64,000 nucleotides of DNA from Circinella umbellata (Eukaryota; Mucoromycota; Mucoromycetes; Mucorales; Lichtheimiaceae): NCBI GenBank assembly GCA_025093555.1, contig JAIWNF010000003.1, positions 434,001 to 498,000 of the forward strand. The letters run 5' to 3'. Of the stretch, positions 50,655 through 62,831 are shown in pieces. Position 1 is the first letter of the stretch, and each line of letters starts with the position of its first letter. A model generated the notes under the pieces. The model was not told the DNA's origin. It did no database searches and saw only the letters and a list, made by a program, of their open reading frames with translations. The position numbers and the translations under genes were made by a program.

Positions 50655-53600
50655 TTAAACCATGATACGAAGACCAGAAGCCTTGGCACCAATTTGTGCC
50701 AATCCACAAATTGTACACAATTTCCCTTCATATTCGGGCTTATAAGATGAGCGGCAATAAGGACAAGTGGAAGTAGGTGATCCCCGATAGATAGGCTCCA
50801 GAGAGATACCACAAACAACAAACGGATTATATTGATCATAATTGATTTCGATCTCGTCTCGAAGATTACGTTCACATACAGATTGGATTTGACGGGCCTA
50901 AGGAGTAAAAGATGAGGATTATTAGTATACATAGATATATAAAAGAACACGTATATGAATATACCTTATCTATAGAATATTAAAAGTATTTATTTTACCT
51001 CATCTGCCACAGACTTTGGTGGTGCCAACTCCAATAATCGACGAGCAAATTGAGATGCCGAATTAAAGTTCTTTAGTTTAAATGCTTGTTTGGTAGCTTG
51101 TCGAAGTGCCAATTGTGAGTGCCGAACATCTAATTGACAATGGGTAAAATAGGCTGCTAATTCCAAGGTGCGCTTAGCATCACCTGCAGCTGCACGACGT
51201 TCTTGTTCCAATTGAAGACCCGTGATATACTCTCGGCATACATCAATTAATTCATTGATTGTACCTGCTTCTTCACTATTAGTGACGACTGTAAATAAGA
51301 CTGAATGAAGTAATTGTTTGAACTGAGCCGCAGCAGCTACCAATTTACCATTGGTAAACAATCGATAAGCTTGTTGTAATTGATTTGATTTCAAGTTTTC
51401 AAAAGTGTAGACAACGACAGGAAGACTGGATCGATTATTAGATTCTTCAGGATTACGACGAATAGGAGAAAATAAGTTTGGATTGGATGCCACAGGTGAA
51501 ATACTGATGCGAGAAGCTTGGTAAATGGATAAGAAATGTTGCTTAAGTGGTTCGAAGTTAACAATGCCGACTTGTCGATTTAAGGCTTGCATAGCACTTT
51601 CAAATGACCCTGCTGCAATATGGTCTGCAGCCAAGGGGGAATTTTGACTCCAAATAATGCATTCATTTGTGCCGGCTGTCGGTGCAACGAATTCTGCTGT
51701 AGCTTGTGCAGCTGCTTGACTGATTTCGGCATCCAAATCCGCTTTAATATCATCATCCAAATCCCATCCTCCACCTTCATCACCTTCATCAATTTGTCCA
51801 GGTTCAGGCGTACCAAACAAATCATCTTCAGCAGGTGCCTTGCTAGATAATCCTGGAATTCCTAAATCATCGTCATCATCCATACCCCAATCACCTGCAT
51901 CTTCATCCACATTCTCATCATACGTAAATGCGGGTGCACCAGTAACTGCATTATTTGTGGAACCAGAAGTAGGAGCTTCATTAGCAAATGCACCCTCAAA
52001 GAAACTCTTTGAAACAGTTAAAAGTGGCCAGTTGGCATCTTCAAGTTGTACCACAGGTTTGGGAATTGAAGGTAATTCACATGTATTTGATGGGAGTTGA
52101 ACTTCACTTGATTCTTTTCCAGACTGAGCTAAAATGGAATCTGCCTTTTCTGTAAAACCATGCGATTTTGCTGTCAAATATGCCAATGGTCCTATGTATC
52201 ATAAAATTAGTTTTTTTCTTAGTCTTGTAAAAAAAAAAAAAAAGAGTAAATATAAAAACTTATTTATTTTACCTTGACCTATTTGTTCAAGTAATCGTAC
52301 ACGTTCTTCAACATCACCAAGATATAATGCATTTTGAAAACTTGAAATGGGATCATTACGAAGTTCCGAAATTTTGAGCATTTGTTTGAGATTATTTTCA
52401 TTACCCGTTACCAAGTACATGAATGAAAGTTTATCATAACTCTTAGTTCGTTGATACGTCATTTCCACAATCTGTTGTTTTTTAATGTTATTTTTTTTTT
52501 GTTTACAAAATAATTATCATGAGTTAATCTGCATGCTGTAAAACAATGGTTTGTTTGTTTGTTTGTTTGTTTATACTTGTATCTTTTGCTTTCTTGACTT
52601 ACCTTAAAATTACCTTGACGCAATGCTTCTGCGCCAAGTTTACTCCAACAATCAGATTGATCAAGTGTTTTTGCAGTTTCTACTGCAATATCTAAATTTC
52701 CACATTCTAAAGCAAGTTCAAATCGGGTCCGAGGATCACGAACAAAATGCAATGCAATCTAGAATGTATGTAAAAAAAATCAATATTTCATATACACATA
52801 CATATACATAAATGAATAAGAGAGAAAACTTTAAAAAAGAATGCAGAACCCAGCCAAAAATATAGAGACACAATGATGAATGCATAGTCATTTTACCTCA
52901 GGATAACCTTTTTTTTGTAAATAAGCGATAATAGATTGACCCACTAAATTGGAGTTACGAATAATATGTAACACTTCTTCATATTGTCTTTTTACCAAAG
53001 CCAATTTAAATCGATATTCTGTTGGATCAATTTTGATGGTACGTGGCATGGCTTCACGATCTAGCACATGAAGTGTTTTACCCTTAACGCGTGTCAAATA
53101 GACAGGTTGATCAAGTGTTCGAATAATACCATTATCCCTATATGCATACAATATGTAGGCTATTAGATTTTTTAAATTTCTCATTATAGTCAAAGTTCTC
53201 CCCAGCAATAATTATAATTTACCCCTGTGGAAGAGCATATTTAATATGGTTTAATGTACAATAGATGAACACGCCACTGTCATCCCAAGTACCACTTTTG
53301 ATGCGAATTGTTTCATGGACTTGACATACTTGTTTCAAATTTTTGGTAGCAATTGTAATGGCTATTATACAAAAATTAAATAAGGTTTAATTTCAAATCG
53401 TAAATTTTGTCTTACGTAGAAGAAGAATAAATAAAAAAAAAAACTCACAATGTTTACTAAGTAACGCGACCATAGACATATCAGCATTCCATACAATGTA
53501 TTTAACCAATGTGGCAGAAAGTTCAGCCGAGACACGTCTTTGTTGAATATCATAAAGAATAACTGATGAAGGTGTTGACATCAAAAGACCTCCTGTACCA

Positions 53601-55570
53601 GCATAAAAGATCTCATTCACTTGACCGGGTGTTTTAAAAGACTTGGTTGGATTATTGGAAAGATCTCGAATTTGAACCTGTTGTCCAACTTTGTCAAAAA
53701 CAGCAAAACGATTACGCGCTATAAATAAGGCAGCTTGACCTTCACCACGTTTGGATTCATCCAAAGGTTCCTTAAGACTTCCAGAGAGATTTTTGGGTAA
53801 ATGGTATAACTCATAAATACCGCCTTCGTGAGGCTATTTATATATACATACATATAATATCGATTAGTTAAAATGGATTCCTTTTTTTTCTTTTTGCTCT
53901 ATTTTTGTAAGTACAATTCAAAAAAAGATTTTTTAAAAAAAAAGCTACCGAGGTAACAAGAACAGCACGTTCTGCTGGGTTATAAGACAAAGTACGCGGA
54001 ACAACATAAGGTGAATCCAATTTACGAATACTGAGAACTTCTTGATCAGCACCACTATTGAGATCATGAATATGGATAATTTTATCTTTGATATAAAATA
54101 CTTGGTTTTGATGAATTTGATAAGCAGGACGTTCACGTTCAAGTTTGAATACAATCAAACCACTATCATGACCTGTATAATAATAAATAATATGTGTGAG
54201 TATATAAAGAAAATTATATATATATATATATATATGTATATAGAATGATCTATAATTAATTAAGTTTAAAAATATTACCAGCTGCAAAAAGATTAAGTTC
54301 AGGATGAGCAGTAAGAACCCAAAAACGATCATGATCTCTTCGGAAAGTTGCCAATGAGGTACGTTTAGTCATATCCCATACACGAATAGATTTATCTTCA
54401 GCATCAGACAAAATAAGTTCTTGGCGTGGATGAAAGATAGCACTAGATACATTGTTATAATGACCACGGCAACTATCCACTTCCCAAGCCTTGGTTTCTA
54501 ATTATATAAACGATCATTAACATCCATTCCTCTTTTTTTTTTTTGCACCGATCCGTATAATCCACCATGACTATCATGACTGTCATTGTTACTATTAAGC
54601 ATACCACTCATACGCCAGAGTTTTACTTGACGATCGTCACCAGACGAAACAATTAGAGGCAATGTTGGATGGAAAGAAACCCAATTTACACCATGATCAT
54701 GTCCTTCAAGCACGTACTTTACCATGACATCAGTCGATCCAAAGACATCAGTTTGACTTTGACGATTGAAAGAATCTTCAAAACTCATAGGAGTAGGTGC
54801 TTGATTCTTTTTACGTAAACCAGAAATATCCCAAACACGTACTGTTTGATCCATTGAAGCCGAAACCACAAGATCATTCTTAGGATGAAATTGAGCACAC
54901 ATAACATAATGATTATGGCCTGTCAAAATAGCAATACAGCTTCTGGACTGCCAGTTCCAAATACGAATCGTTTGATCATCCGATGCAGATATAACCCAAG
55001 GATGTTCAGGATGAAAAAACACTGTTCGAACATAGTCTAAATGACCATTTAAAGTAAATAAGCAACGCCGTGTTTTATAATTCCATACTTTGATTTTGTA
55101 ATCGTCACCGCCAGAGACAAAAAGAGGTTGTGTTGGATGAAATGAAATGCCACGGACAGGACCTTTTACAAAATAGAAAAACATAAGTTGACCTAATTAT
55201 AAGTAGCGCGTGTGTGTTAGTATTACTTACCGTCATGTTCATCGAATCGCTCGAGTAAGGTTCCCATGCGATAATCCCATAGCTGAATACATCCATTATG
55301 TAATGAAGCTAGGATCCAAGGTCGCTTCGCGTGAAAGGAAATACCTTTGACGCGGTTACTTTTTGATTCAAACTACACAAGTTATATAAATAATAATATC
55401 GTGTTGATTTTGAAGTGAAGTTTTCTTTAGTCATATATACATATATATTAAACGCTTATTCCCTCCCCCCCCCCTTTTTTTTTTTGCTTCTTCTTCACAA
55501 GACTAATACCATATTTTGATAGTATAAAGTTCATGATAAAATAGCTAATTACCTTTGTTAACATCTGCAT
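50655..55570 (-). CDS. COP1: Coatomer alpha subunit (alpha-COP)
   Basis: Twelve exons in transcript order (55570-55553, 55372-55231, 55162-54605, 54497-54279, 54172-53949, 53833-53449, 53361-53223, 53137-52897, 52758-52603, 52471-52273, 52191-50999, 50897-50655) give 1238 residues, close to the usual 1200-1230. Alpha-COP is a cage component of COPI vesicles that retrieve KKxx cargo from Golgi to ER. The N-terminal WD40 propeller starts [20 protein letters not shown], followed by [43 protein letters not shown] and [14 protein letters not shown] second propeller and an alpha-solenoid follow, then an acidic linker ([18 protein letters not shown]). The C-terminal domain ends with zinc-ribbon-like cysteines ([10 protein letters not shown] and [12 protein letters not shown]). 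The first exon codes only six residues (MQMLTK), matching the short MLTK start of the animal protein. The Hsp70 gene follows in tandem. Confidence 0.95.
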
Positions 55571-56559
55571 GGTAAATGAATATGCATTAACTTTTTATTA
55601 CAGATGAGAGAGAAAACAAAAAAAAAAGAAAAAGTATCTTTGTGTATGCCAACACACAACACCACACATCACACACACACACACGTTACATAGTAAAAAA
55701 ACAGCTATATTATAATTCAAAGAGCGCAACCTTTTCGTGCATTGTAGTAGACCAACTACGTGTCCAAATCATGCTTGACTTTTAATTATTGTGCTTGTCA
55801 AAATCAAATTCCCAATTCTTTAATTTTCTAATTCTATTTCATAAATGATAGTTATTTGGTTTTTGTTTTGTTACATATTAGCTTTGTTTTATATCCATTT
55901 TTTATAATAATGATAATAATAAATGGAGAGAAAAAATTTATACATCATATACAAGAGGAGGGGAGGGGTTGGTTACATTAAGTAAAAGGGAAGGAAAAAT
56001 ACCAATGTTGTCAGCCTGGTGAGAATAAGTTATAAGAAAAAAAAAGTGTAATAGTATATATAGAAAGAGAGAGAGAGAGAGAGAGAAAGAGCCATACCAA
56101 AATGAAAGAAAATTTGTTTTAGGGTGCTTGCACATACATATAATAAATAAGAATAAGAAAGAATTAATGCCACACAGTCTGAATTGACTATAGTATTGAA
56201 AAACTTTTGATGAAATAAAAAAAGCGGGGGGGGGGATAATGTATATGTATCAAAGATTAATAGATATATAATAAACTAATAAACGATCTACGTTATCTGT
56301 TTATATAATATCTATTATGAATAATATATATAGAAAGAGAGAGAAGGAGAGTATGATGATCATCATATTTTTGTTATTTTTGGTTTTGATATTATTGATG
56401 GTTATTGTTACTTTCTTCTTTTGAAGAATAATATATGATTTATGAATAAAGAGCACATTATAACTTATATGTTATAAGACCTTGATATTATTATTTGTTG
56501 ATTCATGACAGTAATGATAATTTTTTAATGATCATTAGTTTTTTTTTTCTTGTTGCTAG

Positions 56560-56696
56560 GTCGTCAAAGATATGTACATCAATCTGAAGATTTATTACTA
56601 TTAATTGAGATATGGACAAGTTTTTGGTTCATGGCCAAATTTGCCACACCATTTACTAATAACAATAACAATGATAATAATAACGATAACTGTTAA
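56560..56696 (+). other. Orphan exon-like open segment
   Basis: A good acceptor context (long T/C run then GTTGCTAG at 56552-56559) is followed by 45 codons open to TAA at 56694-56696. The translation is protein-like: RQRYVHQSEDLLLLIEIW, then TSFWFMAKFATPFTN, then an Asn/Asp run. No upstream exon with a start codon could be found before the coatomer start. It may be the last exon of a small undetected gene or a relic. I do not recognise a family. Confidence 0.25.
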
Positions 56697-58649
56697 TTGT
56701 TGATTTTTAAATTTTTGACAGAAATTTATTAATATCAAAAATGAGATTCTTAGCATATTAGAACATACCATTGACCACCTCTTAAATCCACTGGTTTAAT
56801 ATATAGCATATTGTTTAAGAGTAAGAAAAGAAAAATCAATTGGAATGAAAGGTAAAAAAAGAAGACTCTGATTTGTATGTCCCTTTATATATATTCCAGA
56901 CAGAAAAAAAAAAGTCTTTGAAGATATTTAAAACCTTTTTTTTTATTTATTTATTTATTTTATTGGAGAGGTCAATAATATACACAGACGCAGGCAAAAA
57001 AGTATTGAAATAACATTAAAAAACAACAACAGGCTACGTCCTTCAATATCAGGGGGTGGAAAGAGAGAGAAAGATAAAGTAAGGGGGGGTTGTATATTAC
57101 TTTTTTGTTGGGGGATAATTGAAGAAGCTTTACGTATGGCGAAGACTTTTCTTTGAAAGATCTGCTAAAACAAGACTGTCAAATCATAAAATACTGTCAT
57201 GGGAATGGAAAATTGCATATCAGCTATGTTATTTATTATTTTTGTTTATTATCTAAACCATATTTCCCTCCCCCAATGATAATAAAAAAAGGTACACAGA
57301 CTGTATTTTAGAGTATATACTTTCAACATCAACATCAACATTTAACCCGACAGTCTGGACCATAATCTTGTATTTTTAAAAAGTTTTAACATGTAAACTT
57401 TTCCTCTTTCTATAATCATTTCTGTAATTGATAACTTATATGTTTAGTAATGGCTAATAAAATAATTTAATTAATCAATTATAAACAATCAGGAAAGAAG
57501 AAAGCTGTTGCTGTTCTCAAATCTTTCTTTTTTGTCATCCATGACAGTTTCGCTACAATCTGAATGGTATTTCTTTAATTTTATTACTACTACGCACAGA
57601 ATCATAATGGATTAAAAATGATAATGTTGAATATATGTGCATATTTGCTTGTGCACCATTAATTCTTTATTATAAAGAGAAAAAAAAGACTATTTATTTA
57701 CTTCATTTTTTTTTTTTGCCATAAAAAACTTCCAGGTCCCATACTTTTATTTGACTACCTCACTAAACGCTACTCCTTTGTGTATGTGTATGTGCTCCCT
57801 TCCTTTTTTTTCTCACTCTAGTACTTAATAAGTCTTTCCTTTTCCATTCCTTCCCCTCCCCCTAACGCCAGTACTACAAATAATAATAAAAATAATGCGT
57901 GCACGTTGTAAAAATTTATACTATAATGCGGAAGTGTTAAGCATGATTCTTTTTTTCTTTAATTCTTTTTTCTTTAGTTTGAAATAAGAAAAAACCATTA
58001 CATTATACTACTATTAACTTTATTCTTAAATATAAAACAATCATTGAAAATAATATTATTATTATTCTTAAAAGATTAGCATAACAATAAAAATCTCTAA
58101 AATTTTGTGTCAAAAAAAAGATGGTTGTCAGATGGCTACACAAAAAGAAAAGAAAAACCTTTTTTTGTCAAGAGATGATGGAGAGAAAGAAATATGCTCC
58201 GGTCCCTCCCCCCCCTTCCCGATTTTTTTTTTATTCTTCCTTCTTCCGTTCCGAAAACATGATACAAATTATTTTTTTGTATATCCTGATAATAGTAAAC
58301 AAAACAAAAGAGAGAGAGAGAAGAAAGAGATTAAGCCGGCGGCGACAAGTGGCGCACTATATATAGCTTAACACTTTTACATAAACTTTGTTTCTTCTCA
58401 GCTCTCTAAAGTAAACAGCAACACACAGATACCAGACTCGCGAACAGGGTACGTGTACACGCGCATAACCCAGTATTTTTAAAACGTTACGTTTCCATGT
58501 AAACACATACATAAAAAACATATATGCACACACAAATATATATACATAGGTACACTACATAAATGCGACGCTCACTAAATGTTCGCGTAATCGTTAACAA
58601 CAAGAAATTAAATTTTATCATAATATGTATAGACTGAAAGAACTTGGAT

Positions 58650-58654
<5 letters not shown>

Positions 58655-58678
<24 letters not shown>
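58655..58678. repeat. (CA)n microsatellite
   Basis: Twelve uninterrupted CA units lie about 100 bases downstream of the F-box stop codon, within its probable 3' region. Confidence 0.9.
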
Positions 58679-58680
<2 letters not shown>

Positions 58681-58783
58681 TGTTTATATAGCATTGATTT
58701 TAGATGCTCAAAGAAAAAAAAAAGAGAAACAAAGAAGGGGAGATATACAAATCCGGAAGTTCTGTGGAAGGGAGGGGGGACAT

Positions 58784-59860
58784 TCAAGTATATCCAAGTG
58801 GAGGTTGAGAAGGGGTATGATGCAAAGAGGATGCTGCTGCTGTTGTTGGTGCTGATGATGATGCTGGTAATGTTGAATGGGAGGCAATCGTTGTCGTTGC
58901 CATGGTATACGTATTAGTACTATTGTTACTATTGCTGTCGCTAGGATTATCTTGACGACGATATTTATTTTCTCTTAGTGATGATGATGTTGATGACAAT
59001 GCACCATTACTATTCATGCTATTATTAATTGTGGTACTTGATCCACCATCCTCTTCTTCTTCGCGCGATCGTTTATTATTACCCAGTTGACGATGACGAT
59101 AAAAATCATGGCCACCGGATAAAAAAGAAGTAACAAAATAAATTTGATGAATAGGGTTGTTCTCGTGGGTATCAACTGATACTGTTGATGATTGGTCTGT
59201 GCATTCAACATAAAGTTCTGCAAGTTGTTCAAAAGGAGGATCATCTAATCTCAAAGATTCCAGATACCGACGTAAATTTTTCAAAGTGGTACTGTTATTG
59301 TTATTGTCCCTGCTGATATTGCTAATCCTGTGTCTACTATTATTTTCTATTGCTGATATTCTATTATTAAAATCTTCTGTTTGTTGATGAATCCACAAAG
59401 TATTCTCATATTCAGAGTGATTGATAGCGTATTGTCGGAAAGTGATGGGAATTTTGTTCTCGTGTTGAAGCACTGCCAGATTCCCCGCAAAAATGGACAG
59501 GTGGCGTGCGAGGTCGGTCAACGTTTGTTCCGAAGCCTTTACATGGATCCGATCGACCGAGTGTGCAAAATGATCAAAAACCCAAAGAAAACCTGCCCAT
59601 GTCAAAGGCAAATTTACGAGCTTTATTTCTCGAAGTGCATAACTACGTGGAATTTTAGGTACATTATGTCGGATGAAACCATCTGTAATAGTCATATCAT
59701 TGGGTGGAAAAAACAAGTTGGTTGTCCATACTTCCGGATATCTGTGCAAAAAATCTTCCAAGTTGGCATCTGCACTTTGAAGCGTGACTAAATCACCTAA
59801 TCGAAGATAGTTGCTAATCCTTATTAATATATTATTGGGTAAGCGAGTTAACTGGGACAT
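58784..59860 (-). CDS. F-box protein
   Basis: One exon encodes 358 residues. The N-terminal F-box reads LTRLPNNILIRISNYLRLGD, then LVTLQSADANLEDFLHRYP and VWTTNLFF (about 4-50). It would bind Skp1 in an SCF ubiquitin ligase. The middle (50-235) contains leucine-rich helical sequence such as RSYALREIKLVNLPLTW and KNLRRYLESLRL but no classical LRR or WD40 repeats. Residues about 235-358 are Ser/Asn/Thr-rich with charged patches (NNKRSREEEE) and look disordered. The substrate is unknown. The ATG is followed directly by the F-box, and the leader on the minus strand is a CT-rich microsatellite. Confidence 0.75.
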   Translation of the reverse strand: MSQLTRLPNNILIRISNYLRLGDLVTLQSADANLEDFLHRYPEVWTTNLFFPPNDMTITDGFIRHNVPKIPRSYALREIKLVNLPLTWAGFLWVFDHFAHSVDRIHVKASEQTLTDLARHLSIFAGNLAVLQHENKIPITFRQYAINHSEYENTLWIHQQTEDFNNRISAIENNSRHRISNISRDNNNNSTTLKNLRRYLESLRLDDPPFEQLAELYVECTDQSSTVSVDTHENNPIHQIYFVTSFLSGGHDFYRHRQLGNNKRSREEEEDGGSSTTINNSMNSNGALSSTSSSLRENKYRRQDNPSDSNSNNSTNTYTMATTTIASHSTLPASSSAPTTAAASSLHHTPSQPPLGYT

Positions 59861-60621
59861 TCACAATAGTAAAAAATAGATAGAAAAAGACCAAAATATA
59901 AAAAGATGAGAGGAAAAGATAATAAAGTATTAAATAAAAAAAATAGATTGATAGAATGAAGAAAAATAGAAAAGAAAGAGAGAGAGAGAGAGAGAGAGAA
60001 AGGGAAAAAAAGAAGTTGAAAAAGGTAAAAAAGAGAGGCTGTTTTCAACAAAGTTCTTGTTTGTAACACTTATTACCTAAAGATGGACAAAACATTTTTA
60101 AATGGGTTCCCCCCGTTAATTATTTAAAATTGCTATTGTGACAACAAAATCACACAAGTCTAAAAAAAAATTCAACTTCAACAATGAAAAAAAAAACCCT
60201 TATTTTTATAATCCATTAAATCCCTTATCATTTTGCTGCCCTCGAACAACGTGCTTCTACTCAATCCAATAATAAGTTCACCCATGAAAAACATGATAAT
60301 TGATTCGTTTTAATTATTCCTCCTTTCGAATCATCTAACCCAACCATCCATGCAAAAATTGAACCATTGATTTCAGCCAATCATTTTACCAGCATTGATT
60401 ATTCTTATTTTATTTTTTCAATCTACATATAAAATCGCTTATTTTTTATTTTTTTGCTTGTCATTTTTTTTTAACTTTTCTTTTTTTTTTTTCCCCATTT
60501 CACCTCTTTCTAAAAGATTTACGCTAATTATTCAAACAAACGCGTACAACTATCTCTTACATTACAAATTATCCTCTTCCTCCCCCATCTATTTATATAT
60601 ATATATAACACTTTAATAATA
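59861..60621. promoter_or_regulatory. Divergent intergenic region between F-box and ATP-grasp-like genes
   Basis: The left part contains a (GA)n tract (59977-59999) inside a long purine stretch, a CT-rich leader in the F-box gene's sense. The right part (60430-60515 and 60570-60590) is strongly pyrimidine-rich before the plus-strand start at 60622, with a TATATATATATA run at 60595-60606. No coding sequence lies between. Confidence 0.5.
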
Positions 60622-62831
60622 ATGAGTGGATATCCAATTATTACTCCAAGTTCTCCTCCAAAAGAACGAACTGATTTATTTAGTTGTAAAAAAACTGCTG
60701 CTACACAAACAAGTACCCCTCCACTTCAAGCACAAGGAATATCCCCTCCAAGAACCCCTCCACTTACTGCATCGGTAGATAAAGAAGACATAGTGGATGA
60801 TGATCACAAGAAGGCTTCAAAGCAACACCATCCTAAAACCAAAGCTCGTTTAGTTGGTATGGGGGAATTTGAACCAGAACATCATTTTTACCCAAGAGTC
60901 CTTAATGCACAAATTCATCCATTGGTACAATCTTTCTTTACATTGGGAAATGAACGAATCATTGCAAGATATACTCATTTGAATCCACGTGTAAAAGCTG
61001 AAACATTACGTGAAATTCTTTCTTATAAACCAAAATATTTTCAATGGGCAGGTTCGTTTTATCTTTTGAAGAAAAGAAGTGTATTAGTGTAGATTGAGTT
61101 AGAGGTTGTGGAAAAGATAAGTGTAATACATATTAAAAAAAACTCTCGTTTATTTCATATACTATAGGCTCTGATCTGTTCAATGTAACAACTGCTTCTG
61201 GTAAACGTCAAATGATTGTTATTGAGACTAATTCTTGTCCTAGTGGACAAAAGTCCATGCCCATTTTATCAGAAACGGATGAACATAATGAAAACGGTGG
61301 TTATCGTACTGTGATTGAATCCGCATTCAAAGAACAACTTTCTAAGGCAGACCCCAAATTAGGTGAATTGGCTGTAATTTATGACAAGAATGAAATGGAA
61401 TCCAGTGGTTATGCAGCAGTATTAGCAGATGTGGCACAAGAAGATGTTTGGTTGGTTGAATGGTATGACAATGATTCAGAACCAAATGTCAAATGGCAAG
61501 AAGGTGTGCTGCACGTGCGAGACCAAGAAAAAGGCAAGTTTTTTATTTTATCCTTTTTTTTTTTATTTGTTTGTTTTAGATTTATTACATATTTCATGCA
61601 TATTATCATTGAAACAACGAAAAAAAAAAAAAAAATAGCTCACATTTATAAACTAAAATTACCATATTTATATAAATGTACAGTCTGGCATCCTATTCGT
61701 GCATGTTTCCGGTATGTGACTCAAAAGCCATGGAATCGTATGCCATTAAATAGTAAAACTATTGTGATGAATCAAATCATTTCATGTCTTGCCGGAGGAC
61801 GAAATAAAATGATGGCTTCAAGAGCATATGACTTTTATAATCATTCCGAATTGGTTGACACTGGTTTGGCAGTACGATCGCCAGAGACGATAAATAATGT
61901 GACCCGTGGTGAAATACCATTATACATTAATGCGATGGGCAACCATGCTGTACTTAAGGTACCCTATAGCAATGCAGGTCAAGGAGTCTATACTATTACC
62001 AATAATGATGAATTGAAGCATTTTCTGGCCGAAGATCATCATTACGATAAGGTTTGTTATTAATTTCTACTTATATTTTTTCTTAGTAGGATCGGAAATA
62101 TATCCTAAAGAGTATTTTTGTTTACTAACAATAATTAAATAAAACATAGTTTATCGTTCAATCTTTAGTTGGAAATGCATCATGGTCAAGTGTAACAAGA
62201 GCAGGAAAATTTTATCATGTTGGAACGGTAAATAATAATTGAATACAAGTTTTCTACTATTATGAAAAAAGTTTGACTCTAACCATCAATTCTGCTTTTA
62301 TTGATAGATTCCGAATAAGAAAAATTGCGATACGTTTGTGAGTGACTTGCGGATGATGGTTACAGGAAATGAACAAGGTTTCCGACCCATTTGTATTTAT
62401 GGACGTAAGGCACGAAGACCATTGACAGCCAAGCTTGACCCACATGGTAAAACAAATAACTCTTTTCTTTTGTTTGTTTAATTTGAAAATGAAAGAAATG
62501 ATTAGTTAAATAGATTATCTTAGACAACACGTGGGAAATGCTTGGGACAAACTTGTCGATCAAACTACCTGATGGTTCATGGACCACTGATTCCTCACGA
62601 TTGATTCTCATGGATCGCCGAGATTTTAATCAATTGGGTATTGGAGTTGATGATCTTATTGATGCATATATTCAAACTGTACTGGCAGTGATTGCCATTG
62701 ATAAAATGTCTGAACGATTAATGGCCAATGGACATTTTGACTATCAATTATTCCGAAGTTTGAACCCTGATGATGCATTACTCCGGGAAATTCAGCAAGC
62801 GAATCCAGACGATTTTTTTGATAGCCAATAA
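60622..62831 (+). CDS. ATP-grasp-like protein of unknown substrate
   Basis: Six exons (60622-61051, 61168-61533, 61684-62051, 62150-62227, 62308-62446, 62524-62831) give 562 residues. The N-terminus (1-75) is Pro/Ser/Thr-rich and disordered. The globular part begins about residue 80 with MGEFEPEHHFYPRVLNAQIH. Blocks typical of a carboxylate-ligase fold follow: MIVIETNSCPSGQKSMP, RNKMMASRAYDFYN, the Gly-rich loop 'LKVPYSNAGQGVYTI' (nucleotide-binding candidate), then KFIVQSLVGNASWSSVTRAG and ICIYGRKARRPLTAKLDPH, which would supply metal and phosphate ligands. The C-terminal helix region ends with LNPDDALLREIQQANPDD. The ATP-grasp call is from pattern, not from a named family. Intron 2 has a GC donor (GCAAGT at 61534) and is in frame with no stop, so retention would add 50 residues. 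Confidence 0.55.

Larger units (their letters stand above)
55571..58783. other. 3.2-kb gene-poor region upstream of the coatomer gene
   Basis: Apart from the orphan exon-like segment at 56560-56696, no coding sequence is supported. The coatomer leader (about 55604-55635) is purine-rich on the plus strand. The region holds AC and GA microsatellites (55672-55684, 56063-56088, 58311-58327), many homopolymer runs and AT-rich DNA. The right end contains the 3' untranslated region of the minus-strand F-box gene. Confidence 0.5.

Noticed and set aside
56366..56425. Hydrophobic 23-codon open frame starting MMIII
   Set aside because: Too short, no conserved context, and no splice donor to join it to the orphan exon-like segment downstream.
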